Notes: a model not told the origin generated them from the sequence alone. Positions 32,117 through 41,153 are shown, counted from the stretch's first letter. The stretch is DNA of 64,000 nt from Anaerolineae bacterium (GCA_022843745.1 JALHNB010000009.1:1-64000); one strand, 5' to 3'. Program-made: numbers and translations.

Positions 32117-33586
32117 CTACTCAAATGTTAAATCGACTTGACTTGCCGACATGATTTCATGCACCAAAACATCGCCTGCGGGTTGAATCAACAGCGATAC
32201 CAGCCCGCCCACCGCGCAGCCATCAACGGAATTACAAACTGCGCCGGGGAGTGCCAACCTGTATAAGCCATCGACAGGCCGCACCAGCGTAATATTACCA
32301 TACTGATCGACGAAGTGCGCCTTTTCTCCGGTAGCACTTATCTCAATTTGCGCCGATTCGCCTGTACGCGCCCACATCGCCAGCGTTTGCTGCCCATCAC
32401 TATGCGTCAATTTTACGACATCCACACGCTCAGATTGCGCCCGCTGTGCCTGTTCAGCGCCGTTAAAATAGCGGATCACCATTTTCCAGGCATCAAACGC
32501 CGGACGCGGTGATTGGTCAGCTGGGCTTAAAATTCCGAATGACTCGCCGCCGGGTGGAAGCTGCTGATCGTAGAGTTTGTAAACAGCGATATGATCCGCA
32601 CCCGCCGCCAGTCCAAGCGCTGCTGCCTGAACTAAAAATGATGCCTGCTGCTGGAGATTGGTCTGGTAAACAGGACGCACAACCGGCCACAAGGGATCAT
32701 CGGTTGGCGCGGCGTTCGTTTCGTTAATCCAGATGTGCTTGTCACCCATCCCATAACGGTCTAGCAGCACACGAGTCTCGCTCACGATGTCATAAATTGT
32801 ATCGGTTCGGAAATAAATGTGTAAGCTAAACACATCAAAATAATCGTGATTGGCGGCAGCATCCGGGTCTTGCTGGATGCGCTCCAGCAGGCGATCCATA
32901 TACAGCCGTTCACCCTCGTTCACATCATGCCAGTAGGTCGTCCCCGCGAGATGGATGACCGCCGCCGGATTGCCCTCTTTAGCAGCAAAATAGGCCACTT
33001 TAAGCAGTTGAAAATAATCGTCGAGAGAGCCTTCAAATTCGAAGCCATAGGTTTCGCGCGAAATATCCGGCTCATTCCAGATAATGAAACGATGAACGCC
33101 GCGAGTGGCATAATATTCAGCGCTGCGCCGGACAAAATTCGCCCACAAATTATTAGGGTCATCCACAGGCAGATACAAACCGCGCGGTACGCCTGCCCCT
33201 GCGATGCCATCCGTCGCCCAGGCGGGAGTGTGCTTGAGCAGCGCCACGACCTCACGATTGCATTGATTGGCTGTTTTCAGCCAGCGATCATCGACATTCA
33301 GCGTATACCAATCGTCAGAATCTTCCGGCTGGTGCTGTGACCAATCGAAAATGATGCGCTCCCAGCCCGCGCCGAGATCGCATGTCATGTCGGGAAACCA
33401 GAATCCCTCAACCACGCCGAAAATATTTTCGTCCTGTGCGGAGACGGGAGTAAGAGAAAACGAAAAAATGAACCACAGAGACACGGAGAACACAGAGAAT
33501 AAAAATAAAGGTTTATAGCTAAAATTTGTGATATTTTGTAAGGGCGCAAGGCCTTGCGCCCCTACGACAATAGGCTGAAAGCTCAT
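32117..33586 (-). CDS. Secreted clan GH-A-like glycosidase, coupled to recJ
   Basis: A 489-residue exported protein. The TIM-barrel domain (about 55-370) has acid/base Glu in FIIWNEPDIS and probable nucleophile Glu in HIWINETNAAP, as in GH5/GH39-type retaining enzymes. A beta-rich domain closes the C-terminus. The ATG at 33586 overlaps the recJ stop as ATGA. The first 45 residues are encoded by two dispersed repeats: a GTAAGGGCGCAAGG palindrome and a CTCTGTGTTCTCCGTGTCTC element. The second of these supplies the hydrophobic signal-peptide core. An in-frame GTG near 33500 could also start the protein. Substrate unknown. Confidence 0.78.
   Translation of the reverse strand: MSFQPIVVGAQGLAPLQNITNFSYKPLFLFSVFSVSLWFIFSFSLTPVSAQDENIFGVVEGFWFPDMTCDLGAGWERIIFDWSQHQPEDSDDWYTLNVDDRWLKTANQCNREVVALLKHTPAWATDGIAGAGVPRGLYLPVDDPNNLWANFVRRSAEYYATRGVHRFIIWNEPDISRETYGFEFEGSLDDYFQLLKVAYFAAKEGNPAAVIHLAGTTYWHDVNEGERLYMDRLLERIQQDPDAAANHDYFDVFSLHIYFRTDTIYDIVSETRVLLDRYGMGDKHIWINETNAAPTDDPLWPVVRPVYQTNLQQQASFLVQAAALGLAAGADHIAVYKLYDQQLPPGGESFGILSPADQSPRPAFDAWKMVIRYFNGAEQAQRAQSERVDVVKLTHSDGQQTLAMWARTGESAQIEISATGEKAHFVDQYGNITLVRPVDGLYRLALPGAVCNSVDGCAVGGLVSLLIQPAGDVLVHEIMSASQVDLTFE
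33471..33499. repeat. Dispersed CACAGAGACACGGAG-type element inside a gene
   Basis: The stretch beginning AACCACAGAGACACGGAG and continuing AACACAGAGAA is a low-complexity sequence commonly found between genes in unrelated bacteria. Here it is read on the minus strand as part of the glycosidase signal-peptide region (SVFSVSLW). Confidence 0.6.
33538..33565. repeat. Dispersed palindrome, copy 3 (inside a gene)
   Basis: GTAAGGGCGCAAGG (33538-33551) and CCTTGCGCCCCTAC (33552-33565) form a palindrome with one mismatched pair. It is translated as part of the N-terminus of the glycosidase (VVGAQGLAPLQ). Confidence 0.78.
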
Positions 33587-35331
33587 GACTCACTCACAAG
33601 GCGAATGTCCTGGACGTTGAGTTGCAGAGATTTTCTGCCGTTCCACTCGTTCATTTCCAGTTGATAGGCAATATCCACATGGCTGGGTAGTTTTTGCGCC
33701 CATTCGCCCAGGTTAAAGCCAATCGCATCCAACGGAGGTCGCCCCGCCCGCGCGATTTTGAGCTTGAGATGCTGGCCTTCTTTGCCCACCAGACGGCTCT
33801 CCAGCACGTAGACCTTGCGAGACATCAGCGTCGGTGCAGCATTCATATGTCCGGTTGGCTCAAGCAAGCTCAATTCTTCCAGCAAATCTTCAGATAGCTG
33901 ATTAACTTCGGCCTCAGCGTCGATTTCCAGTATTGGCTTGAGGTCTTGCCCCTCCAGCATATCGCGGGCAATCCCTGTCAGGCGATCCAGCAGCGCGGGG
34001 ATATTCTGATTTAGCACAGTGAATCCGGCAGCCTGGGCATGACCACCATGCCGCACCAGCAAATCGGCGCATTGGTCAAGCGCACGGGTAATGTCAAATT
34101 GCGGGATACTGCGGCAGGAAGCGCGACTCTCCGTTTCGCCCTCTTCCATGACAATCGCGGGGCGATAATATTCTTCAGCCAATCGTCCGGCAACCAGACC
34201 GACGATTCCCGGTTGAAAATGGCGATCTGAAGCGAAAATCAGCGGTGTATCACCAGACTGTGCCACCCGTTCACGAATCAAATCCTGAGCCGCGCGGGTC
34301 AAGTCCTGGCGTTTGATGTTTAACCCCTGTAATTCGAGCGCTAATTTTTCGGCTTCATGGGAATCGGAAGTCGCTAGCAGCGCATAGGCGATCATGGCGC
34401 TTTCCAGGCGGCCTGCGGCGTTGATACGCGGTCCAAGACCAAAGCCAATACTCATCGCGCTGGCACGACCCGGCTCGATTCCCGCTACGTCCAATAATGC
34501 GCGGATACCCGGCCTGTGTGCCTGATTAATCACATCCAGCCCGCGCCGGACAAGCGCTCGATTTTCGGGGCGATCCAAAGGCGCGAGATCGGCTACCGTG
34601 CCAATCGCGACCAGATCAAGCACACTGTTGAGGTCAAACTGCGAGCCTTGACCGTTACGCCCGCTGTTGGCATTTTCGACGGTTAAAAGCGCCTCAGCGA
34701 CTTTATAGGCAACGCCCACCCCTGCCAGCATATCTTCGGGATATTTGCTGTCTTCTTGTTTAGGGTTAATCACTGCCCCGCGAGCAGGCGGTATTTGCGG
34801 CAGTTCTGGGCCAATCGAATGATGATCGGTGATAATTAAATCCACGCCGTAAGCGAGGCCATCCTCAACTTCTTTCACGGAACGGATGCCACAATCGACG
34901 GTGATGACCAGCTTGACACCATGCCGCGCCAGCTTGAGTAGCGCTTGGCTGTTCAGGCCGTAACCCTCGTCCACGCGATGCGGAATATAAGGCTTGACCA
35001 CCGCGCCCAACGCTTCCAATGTCTGCACCATAAGTACGCTGGAAGTCACACCATCGGCATCAAAATCGCCGTAGACGACAATCGGCTCACGTTTTTTGAT
35101 CGCTCCCCGTAACCGCGCTACCGCAGAGTCGATGCCTTTCATTTTTGTTTTGTTGTCGAGGGGATTGACGGAAACATCGCGGGCATACAAAAAACGGGTA
35201 GCCGCTTCGGGTTCAACAAAGCCGCGATTGTAGAGTACCTGCGCCAGCACAGGAGTCATCCCACGATATTGGCGAAGGAGCGCTGATGCTGCGGCTGGGG
35301 CGACAACCCAATGTTTAGATGACGTGGACAT
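33583..35331 (-). CDS. recJ: Single-stranded-DNA exonuclease RecJ
   Basis: A 582-residue DHH-family 5'-3' exonuclease for recombination and repair. The DHH domain has YGDFDADGVTSS (about 81-92), LVITVDCGIRS and LIITDHHS. The DHHA1 domain has SRASCRSIPQFDIT and VRHGGHAQAAGFTV, followed by a C-terminal OB-like domain. All metal-binding motifs appear intact. It diverges from fmt, and its stop overlaps the start of the downstream glycosidase gene (ATGA), an unexpected pairing of a repair nuclease with a secreted enzyme. Confidence 0.95.
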   Translation of the reverse strand: MSTSSKHWVVAPAAASALLRQYRGMTPVLAQVLYNRGFVEPEAATRFLYARDVSVNPLDNKTKMKGIDSAVARLRGAIKKREPIVVYGDFDADGVTSSVLMVQTLEALGAVVKPYIPHRVDEGYGLNSQALLKLARHGVKLVITVDCGIRSVKEVEDGLAYGVDLIITDHHSIGPELPQIPPARGAVINPKQEDSKYPEDMLAGVGVAYKVAEALLTVENANSGRNGQGSQFDLNSVLDLVAIGTVADLAPLDRPENRALVRRGLDVINQAHRPGIRALLDVAGIEPGRASAMSIGFGLGPRINAAGRLESAMIAYALLATSDSHEAEKLALELQGLNIKRQDLTRAAQDLIRERVAQSGDTPLIFASDRHFQPGIVGLVAGRLAEEYYRPAIVMEEGETESRASCRSIPQFDITRALDQCADLLVRHGGHAQAAGFTVLNQNIPALLDRLTGIARDMLEGQDLKPILEIDAEAEVNQLSEDLLEELSLLEPTGHMNAAPTLMSRKVYVLESRLVGKEGQHLKLKIARAGRPPLDAIGFNLGEWAQKLPSHVDIAYQLEMNEWNGRKSLQLNVQDIRLVSES

Positions 35332-35421
35332 AAACCAGGCAACAATCTAGAATAAACGGGTTTTCATTGATACTATCACGCGACAATCATGCGCACAAGC
35401 GTTTCATTCAGGAGCAGCAAA

Positions 35422-36342
35422 ATGGCTCAAATCGTTTTTATGGGTACGCCGGAATTTGCCGTACCCGCCCTCAAACTTCTGATCGAACACCATACGGTCA
35501 TCGGTGTCGTCACTCAGCCGGATCGTCCAGCAGGCCGCAACCGGCAGATTCAGCAATCTCCCATAAAACAGGTCGCTTTAGCGCATCAAATCCCAGTTTT
35601 TCAGCCGGAAAAAATTCGCCGTGCGGAAGCGATTGCCGAGCTTAAACAGTGGTCGCCGGATGTTTGTGTAGTGGCTGCATTTGGTCAGATTTTGCCCCAG
35701 TCCGTGCTGGATATTCCGACACACGGTTCCATCAATATTCATGCCTCCCTGCTCCCCCGTTGGCGCGGCGCGGCACCGATTCAAGCGGTTATCCGCGCGG
35801 GCGATGCCGAAAGTGGCATCACGATTATGAAAATGGATGCTGGATTGGACACAGGGCCGATCCTCACGCAGCGGGCGATCCCACTCGCGCCGGATGAAAC
35901 TGGGCAATCGCTGCACGATAAGCTCTCGGCTGTCGGCGGTGAATTACTGATCGAAACGCTGCCGGGTTATCTGAATGGCACGATCAGCCCACAACCACAG
36001 GATGACTCACTGACCACTTATGCGCCGACGATCAAAAAAGAAGAGGGATTCATTGACTGGAATCAGCCCGCGCTGGCGATTGAACGATTGGTACGCGCCT
36101 TCACACCCTGGCCGGGGACATCGACGACCTGGAATGGGCAGCAGCTTAAAATTCACTCAGGCACAATTGGCACGGGGCAGGTTGCGCCGGGGCGAGTCAT
36201 CGAGCATCAGGGTCGAGTCGCTATCGGCACAGGCGACGGCGTGTTTTACCCGCATCAGGTACAACTTGCCGGGAAAAACACGCTTACAATTCAGGATTTT
36301 GTTAAAGGGCGCGCGGACTTTCTGAACTCACAACTGGTTTAG
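35422..36342 (+). CDS. fmt: Methionyl-tRNA formyltransferase
   Basis: A 306-residue enzyme that formylates initiator Met-tRNA using 10-formyltetrahydrofolate. The N-terminus MAQIVFMGTPEFAVPAL is typical. The catalytic block INIHASLLPRWRGAAPIQ (about 105-122) contains the conserved Asn, His and SLLPRWRG loop, and the Asp lies in MKMDAGLDTGPI. A C-terminal OB-like domain follows. The start at 35422 is fixed by CAGGAG upstream and by the conserved N-terminus. The 3' end overlaps the convergent metallophosphoesterase gene by 41 bases. Confidence 0.97.
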   Translation: MAQIVFMGTPEFAVPALKLLIEHHTVIGVVTQPDRPAGRNRQIQQSPIKQVALAHQIPVFQPEKIRRAEAIAELKQWSPDVCVVAAFGQILPQSVLDIPTHGSINIHASLLPRWRGAAPIQAVIRAGDAESGITIMKMDAGLDTGPILTQRAIPLAPDETGQSLHDKLSAVGGELLIETLPGYLNGTISPQPQDDSLTTYAPTIKKEEGFIDWNQPALAIERLVRAFTPWPGTSTTWNGQQLKIHSGTIGTGQVAPGRVIEHQGRVAIGTGDGVFYPHQVQLAGKNTLTIQDFVKGRADFLNSQLV

Positions 36343-37378
36343 CATAGGATGCTTCCATTGCCTCACCTGGGAAAACGGGGTGAATGGACGGCACCAAATC
36401 TGCAACAGTCTTGATCGGCGCAGCGCAATCCAGGAGCAAGTAGCGGGCGGAAGTACGCGGGAAAGCGTGTGTATAGCTGGCAAGCCGAAGCTGCTGTGGC
36501 CCGACCTGATCGTAGCCATTTTTCACACCAATGTGTCCCGCGACCAGCACATGCTGTTCATGAGGCACAACTTTCGAGACAAATTGCAGGAAATTGCGCA
36601 GAGTCGCTTGATAAGTGGTGTTACCGTCAAGTTCGTTTTGCGAAAATAACGTATTCCACATCAGATCAAACTCCGTGTTTTGACCACTGAGAAACAGTAC
36701 ACGCAGCAAATCGTTATAACGTGGGTCTTCCGGCCCGGTGACCGCCAGAAAACGCCTTACCTGCTCATCATAGGAAAGACCGGTAAAGTGTGTGTAACCG
36801 CGCCGCAAACTTTCGACATCGTACTTTTTGAGTTCACGATCTGCGGAATCAATCAGTTCGTAGTGGTCGATTTTGCACAAACGCTCAAACAAGCTGACCG
36901 ATGCGACATCCGTAGACGCGCCTGCATGAGTCAACATGACCCCAGCACGTGTACATACAAAAAAAGGCAGCGTGGATAAAAATTGGATGACGTTCTTGCG
37001 GCGGTAGAGAGAGCGATACCATTGGTCGAGCCGCGTTAATGCCGATTCAAAACGCGGGGTGTATTGTATAGCACCTTTTGCGAGTGATAAGCCATAGATA
37101 TGGGGAAGCTCGTGATTCCCCAGCAGCATGATAATCCGATCCGAGCCGAGTTCGGCCTGTAACGACATCACATCCATCAGCATATCCATGCTGGCATCAT
37201 AATCCTCTGTTCCTTCTGCGTGGATTAAATCCCCGCAGATGATCAGACGATCAATACGACCCTTAGCATTCTCGTCTAAAAAACGATCCCGCAGACGGCA
37301 ATAAACATCCCACGCACCATGCAGATCCGTGACCACCATTGCAATGCCATCTTCAATATCAATAACACGGCGGGGCAT
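36302..37378 (-). CDS. Calcineurin-like metallophosphoesterase
   Basis: A 358-residue metallophosphoesterase of the serine/threonine-phosphatase-like superfamily. Two-metal motifs are visible: VVTDLHGAWDVY (D-x-H), LIICGDLIHAEG (GD), MLLGNHELPH (GNHE), LVAGHIGVKNG, and MLTHAGAS. No signal or membrane segment is present. The start at 37378 (MPRRVIDIEDG) is chosen because GGGAG lies six bases upstream; ATG 37390 would include that RBS in the coding region. Substrate unknown; a protein or nucleotide phosphatase is possible. Its 3' end overlaps the fmt coding sequence tail-to-tail. Confidence 0.87.
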   Translation of the reverse strand: MPRRVIDIEDGIAMVVTDLHGAWDVYCRLRDRFLDENAKGRIDRLIICGDLIHAEGTEDYDASMDMLMDVMSLQAELGSDRIIMLLGNHELPHIYGLSLAKGAIQYTPRFESALTRLDQWYRSLYRRKNVIQFLSTLPFFVCTRAGVMLTHAGASTDVASVSLFERLCKIDHYELIDSADRELKKYDVESLRRGYTHFTGLSYDEQVRRFLAVTGPEDPRYNDLLRVLFLSGQNTEFDLMWNTLFSQNELDGNTTYQATLRNFLQFVSKVVPHEQHVLVAGHIGVKNGYDQVGPQQLRLASYTHAFPRTSARYLLLDCAAPIKTVADLVPSIHPVFPGEAMEASYAKPVVSSESPRAL

Positions 37379-37586
37379 AAAGACTCCCATTAATGATGAC
37401 TAGATCGAACGTCATAGAAAATGTTCAACTATACTATCAACTTAAAATTTGAACAAAAACGTCCGATTACAACAGTTATTATATCACCAGACCTGACACA
37501 AGTAATTATATCGAGATGAGGGTTGGATATAAATAGGCTGCTCATCGGTCAAAAGTATAAGAATTTCAACAATTCCGGTTTAAACG

Positions 37587-37613
37587 CAAGAACCCCTTGA
37601 AAAGGGGAACTTG
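37587..37613. terminator. Interrupted hairpin downstream of mdh
   Basis: CAAG-AA-CCCCTT, a GAA loop, and AAGGGG-AA-CTTG form a symmetric hairpin with two A-A mismatches. It lies 40 bases after the mdh stop on the minus strand. No strong U-tract follows, so it may end transcription weakly or protect the mRNA 3' end. Confidence 0.5.
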
Positions 37614-37652
37614 AAGTTTAGCCAATATCGAATTAAAGCGATTCGCCCGTTA

Positions 37653-38597
37653 TCAATACCCCAGAACGCCGACGACTGAGCGAACGGCTTTCGCGCTGAC
37701 TTCGAGCATCGCTTTTTCTTCGTCGTTGAGCTGCATCTCGATCACGCTCTCAATACCATTCGCGCCCAATACTGCCGGGACGCCGATGTACAATCCAGTG
37801 TAACCATATTGCCCATTCAGCAGCACCGCTGATGGAATCACGCGCTTCTGGTCTTTCAGAATCGCCTCGACCATTTCGACTGTGCCAGCCGCCGGAGCAT
37901 AATAGCCGCTGTAACCCAGCAAGCTCACAATTTCACCGCCGCCCTTGCGTGTGCGTTCGATAATTGCTTGCAGGCGGTCTTCGGGGATAAGTTCGCGAAT
38001 GGGAATGCCAGCGACAGACGTATGACGTGGCAGCGGCACCATCTCGTCACCATGTCCACCTAACACCATCGCGTGAATATCGCGCACGCTGAGTCCCAGT
38101 TCCATCGCGAGAAATGTTTTGTATCGAGCAGTATCCAGCGCTCCGGCCTGACCGATAACACGCTGGCTGGGGAATCCGCTTTCGTTCAGTGCCACATGGC
38201 ACATCGCGTCCAAAGGATTCGAGACGACGATCAAAATCGAGTTGGGGGAATATTTGGCAACCTGGCGCGTCACTTCGCCCACAATGCCCTGGTTGGTTTT
38301 AACCAGTTCATCGCGGCTAGGGAACTGCCCTGTAACCGGGTCTTTCTTACGCGGGACACCTGCCGTAATCACGACGACATCTGAATCAGCCGTTAATTCA
38401 TAATTGCCTGAGCCAATGATATTCAGGTCAAAGTTCATAACGGGAGCAGATTCGGCCAAATCGAGCGCCTTGCCCTTAGCTGCACCTTCGACAATATCCA
38501 CCAGCACAACATCCGCCAACTCTTTGCTGGCGATCCAGTGAGCGCAGGTCGCACCGACATTACCAGAACCAACAATTGTTACTTTATTCCGGGCCAT
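37653..38597 (-). CDS. mdh: Malate dehydrogenase (LDH-like type)
   Basis: A 314-residue NAD-dependent dehydrogenase converting malate and oxaloacetate. The Rossmann motif VTIVGSGNVGATCA is at residues 7-20, and Asp40-like VVLVDIVEGAAKGKALDL fits NAD binding. The catalytic loop has VPRKKDPVTG, the substrate Arg is in SRDELVKTN, VVSNPLDAM follows, and the catalytic His is in VLGGHGDEMVPLPR. The Arg-rich substrate loop (RKK) supports MDH over lactate dehydrogenase. It follows pckA on the same strand with a 71-base gap containing an inverted repeat around a TATAAT, so it may also be transcribed separately. Confidence 0.94.
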   Translation of the reverse strand: MARNKVTIVGSGNVGATCAHWIASKELADVVLVDIVEGAAKGKALDLAESAPVMNFDLNIIGSGNYELTADSDVVVITAGVPRKKDPVTGQFPSRDELVKTNQGIVGEVTRQVAKYSPNSILIVVSNPLDAMCHVALNESGFPSQRVIGQAGALDTARYKTFLAMELGLSVRDIHAMVLGGHGDEMVPLPRHTSVAGIPIRELIPEDRLQAIIERTRKGGGEIVSLLGYSGYYAPAAGTVEMVEAILKDQKRVIPSAVLLNGQYGYTGLYIGVPAVLGANGIESVIEMQLNDEEKAMLEVSAKAVRSVVGVLGY

Positions 38598-38634
38598 TTT
38601 GTGAGCGCTTTCTCAAATATGAGTAAAAACAGAG

Positions 38635-38662
38635 TGCCGGGAATTATAGCACAATCCCGGCA
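38635..38662 (-). promoter_or_regulatory. mdh promoter -10 within an 8-bp inverted repeat
   Basis: TGCCGGGA (38635-38642) and TCCCGGCA (38655-38662) are perfect inverted repeats. On the minus strand the loop carries TGCTATAAT, an extended -10, 46 bases from the mdh start. It may act as the pckA hairpin, an operator over the mdh promoter, or both. Confidence 0.5.
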
Positions 38663-38668
38663 GCACAT

Positions 38669-40288
38669 TTAGACTTTTGGCCCAGCCGACAGAATTTCAG
38701 GGCTGGCTTGATCGCTGAATTTTTGGAAGTTGGTTTTGAAACGCTGTGCAAGGTCAGCCGCTTTTGCATCATATGCACCAGCATCCGGCCACGTGTTGCG
38801 CGGATTCAGAATTTCGTGCGGCACATCCGGGACATATTCCGGGATATAGAGGCCAAAGAAGGGTTCTTCAGTGTATTCCACATCGTCCAGTTCGCCATTC
38901 AGCGCGGCGTTAATCATGCGGCGCGTGTATTTGAGCTTCATGCGCTCACCAACGCCATATGGCCCACCTGTCCAGCCTGTATTGATTAACCAGACATTCG
39001 CGCCATGATCTTTGATCTTTTTCGCCAGCAGTTTGGCGTAGACCGTCGGGTGCAGCGGCATAAATGGCGCGCCAAAACAGGCGCTGAATGTCGCTTCCGG
39101 TTCGGTAACGCCGCGTTCCGTTCCGGCAACTTTGGCGGTATAACCGCTGATGAAATGATACATGGCCTGTTCCGGCGTCAATTTGCTGATCGGCGGCAAT
39201 ACACCAAAAGCATCTGCCGTCAGGAAAATGACATTCTTTGGATGTCCACCACGCCCGGTTTCACTGGCATTGGGGATAAAGTGAATTGGATATGAGCAGC
39301 GCGTGTTTTGCGTGTAGCGCGTATCGTCGAAATCCGGCGAACGATCTTCGCGCAGCGGTACATTTTCAAGGATCGTCCCGAACATTTTGGTCGTCGCATA
39401 AATGAGCGGTTCACCCTCAGCGCTCAGGTTAATCGTCTTGGCGTAGCATCCACCTTCAAAATTGAAAACGCCGTCGTTGCTCCAGCCATGTTCATCGTCA
39501 CCGATGAGGGTACGCGAGGGATCAGCGCTCAAAGTCGTCTTGCCTGTGCCGCTGAGTCCGAAAAATACGGCAGTATCCCCTTTTGGGCCGATGTTCGCCG
39601 AGCAGTGCATTGCCATCACACCTTGCAAAGGCAGCAGATAATTCAGGACTGAGAAAATGCCCTTCTTGACTTCGCCGGAGTACATCGTCCCGCCAATCAA
39701 AATCATACGTTTGGCAAGGTTGGCGATAATGAAAGTGCCTGTTCGTGTACCGTCTTCATCAGGCTTGGCGATCAGGCTCGGTGCAGCCAGAACGGTAAAT
39801 TCAGGCTGGTGAATCGCCAGTTCTTCTGGCGTTGCCCGCACGAACATATTCCAGGAAAACAAGGCATGGTAAGCGACTTCGCTAATTACACGAACGGGCA
39901 GCCGGTAGCGTGGATCCGTGCCACCAAAGGCATCCAACACATAAAGATGCGGCTGATGGTCAAGATGGTCAATCACTTTATCATGCAGATGGTCGAACAC
40001 AGCTTCCGAAATAGGCTGGTTGACACTTCCCCACCAGATGAGATTTTTCGAACTGGATTCTTCGACAAAGAACTTGTCTTTGGGGCTGCGACCTGTATAT
40101 TGTCCTGTGAGGACACGCAGCGCACCAGAGTCCGTCATCACACCTTCGCCATTTTTTATGGTATGTTCATAGAGTTCGGCAGGGGTCAAATTCCAATGAA
40201 CCTGACCGGATTTCGTTCGCAGCAATTTGTCCACATCCGCGTCCAAATTGGGCAAAACTCGCACATAGCCTTCAGCATCCATATCCAT
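38669..40288 (-). CDS. pckA: Phosphoenolpyruvate carboxykinase (ATP)
   Basis: A 539-residue enzyme catalysing oxaloacetate + ATP to phosphoenolpyruvate + CO2 + ADP. ATP-type features are TGQYTGRSPKDKFFVEE (about 62-78), the kinase-1a loop FFGLSGTGKTTLSADPSR (about 240-257), LIGDDEHGWSNDGVFNFEGG and the C-terminal INTGWTGGPYGVGERMKL. RBS AGGAG is 10 bases upstream of the start. With mdh downstream it forms an oxaloacetate node for gluconeogenesis or anaplerosis. Length matches the family. Confidence 0.97.
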   Translation of the reverse strand: MDMDAEGYVRVLPNLDADVDKLLRTKSGQVHWNLTPAELYEHTIKNGEGVMTDSGALRVLTGQYTGRSPKDKFFVEESSSKNLIWWGSVNQPISEAVFDHLHDKVIDHLDHQPHLYVLDAFGGTDPRYRLPVRVISEVAYHALFSWNMFVRATPEELAIHQPEFTVLAAPSLIAKPDEDGTRTGTFIIANLAKRMILIGGTMYSGEVKKGIFSVLNYLLPLQGVMAMHCSANIGPKGDTAVFFGLSGTGKTTLSADPSRTLIGDDEHGWSNDGVFNFEGGCYAKTINLSAEGEPLIYATTKMFGTILENVPLREDRSPDFDDTRYTQNTRCSYPIHFIPNASETGRGGHPKNVIFLTADAFGVLPPISKLTPEQAMYHFISGYTAKVAGTERGVTEPEATFSACFGAPFMPLHPTVYAKLLAKKIKDHGANVWLINTGWTGGPYGVGERMKLKYTRRMINAALNGELDDVEYTEEPFFGLYIPEYVPDVPHEILNPRNTWPDAGAYDAKAADLAQRFKTNFQKFSDQASPEILSAGPKV

Positions 40289-40421
40289 AGCTTCATTGCT
40301 CCTCTAATTTGCCCCTGTGGCAAGGGAATACAGCCACACATTTCATTCTATATCAAACCAGAGTGTCGAAAAGCGATAAATTTCACAAGTAAGATGGACA
40401 TTTGTCACGAGAGATCATTAG

Positions 40422-40486
40422 GCTTAAAGATGCGATGTTTCAGCCACCCTGATTGCTTAAAGATGCGGCGTTTCAGCCACACTGAT
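40422..40486. repeat. 33-bp tandem duplication at the 3' end of the histidine phosphatase gene
   Basis: Copy one (40422-40453) and copy two (40455-40486) both begin GCTTAAAGATGCG and end CTGAT, differing at three of 32 positions. Copy two carries the last codons and stop of the phosphatase gene; copy one lies just downstream. Confidence 0.85.
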
Positions 40487-41062
40487 CAGCTCCCAACCTC
40501 TTTTGCTGCGTTCAAATGTTGTAATCGAGGTATTGGTCACATGGGTGGAAAGACGTGGGTCATGGTTGCCAATCAACTGCCGCATCAATGCTCTGATCGT
40601 GCCGCCATGTGAAACAATCGCAATCTCGGAATCAATCGGACGTGAGGTAACGGCTTGCCATGCTTGATAAGCACGGGCTTGTAAGCCTTCCCGTGATTCG
40701 CCTTTTGGGACAACATAACTCAAATCCGTCGAAAGCCATGTCGCCAGTTCATCAGGAAACAGCTTTTCAAGCTCATCTGTCGTATGACCTTGAAAAATAC
40801 CGACGTGTATTTCCCGCCAGCGGATGTCAATTTCAGGGGTGATCTTGAATACCGATCCAATCGCTTCGGCGGTTTGGAGCGCACGGGGTAGATCGCTGCT
40901 GTAGATAGCGCGAATCGAGCGCGAGGACAAATATTTCGCCAATGCCTGCGCCTGTTTAAAGCCTTTTTCGTTCAGCGCTGTCGGTTCATAACCTTGCCAG
41001 CGGCGTTGAGTGTTCCAATCGGTTTCGCCATGTCGGATCAACAAAACGCGCTCCAGCGTCAT
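40457..41062 (-). CDS. Histidine phosphatase family protein (phosphoglycerate mutase-like)
   Basis: A 201-residue branch 1 histidine phosphatase. The phosphoacceptor His is in LLIRHGETDWN (residues 7-17), with the acid residue in IRWREIHVGIFQGHT and a second His in IVSHGGTIRALM. Such proteins dephosphorylate sugar phosphates, alpha-ribazole phosphate or other small metabolites; the substrate is open. ATG 41062 is chosen (AGGAG five bases upstream), although GTG two codons earlier is possible. The C-terminal codons lie in a tandem duplication. Confidence 0.9.
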   Translation of the reverse strand: MTLERVLLIRHGETDWNTQRRWQGYEPTALNEKGFKQAQALAKYLSSRSIRAIYSSDLPRALQTAEAIGSVFKITPEIDIRWREIHVGIFQGHTTDELEKLFPDELATWLSTDLSYVVPKGESREGLQARAYQAWQAVTSRPIDSEIAIVSHGGTIRALMRQLIGNHDPRLSTHVTNTSITTFERSKRGWELISVAETPHL

Positions 41063-41101
41063 ACGCACTCCTGAAAATAGTAAGGTGTGAGACTTGACTC
41101 G

Positions 41102-41153
41102 CCCTTGTTATGAAGGCAAAATTAAACCATGTTTCAGTTTATCATAACAGGGG
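41102..41153. promoter_or_regulatory. Inverted repeat in divergent promoter region
   Basis: CCCTTGTTATGA (41102-41113) and TCATAACAGGGG (41142-41153) are inverted with one mismatch across 28 bases. They lie between the divergent histidine phosphatase and small membrane protein genes. An operator serving both sides is possible. Confidence 0.4.
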
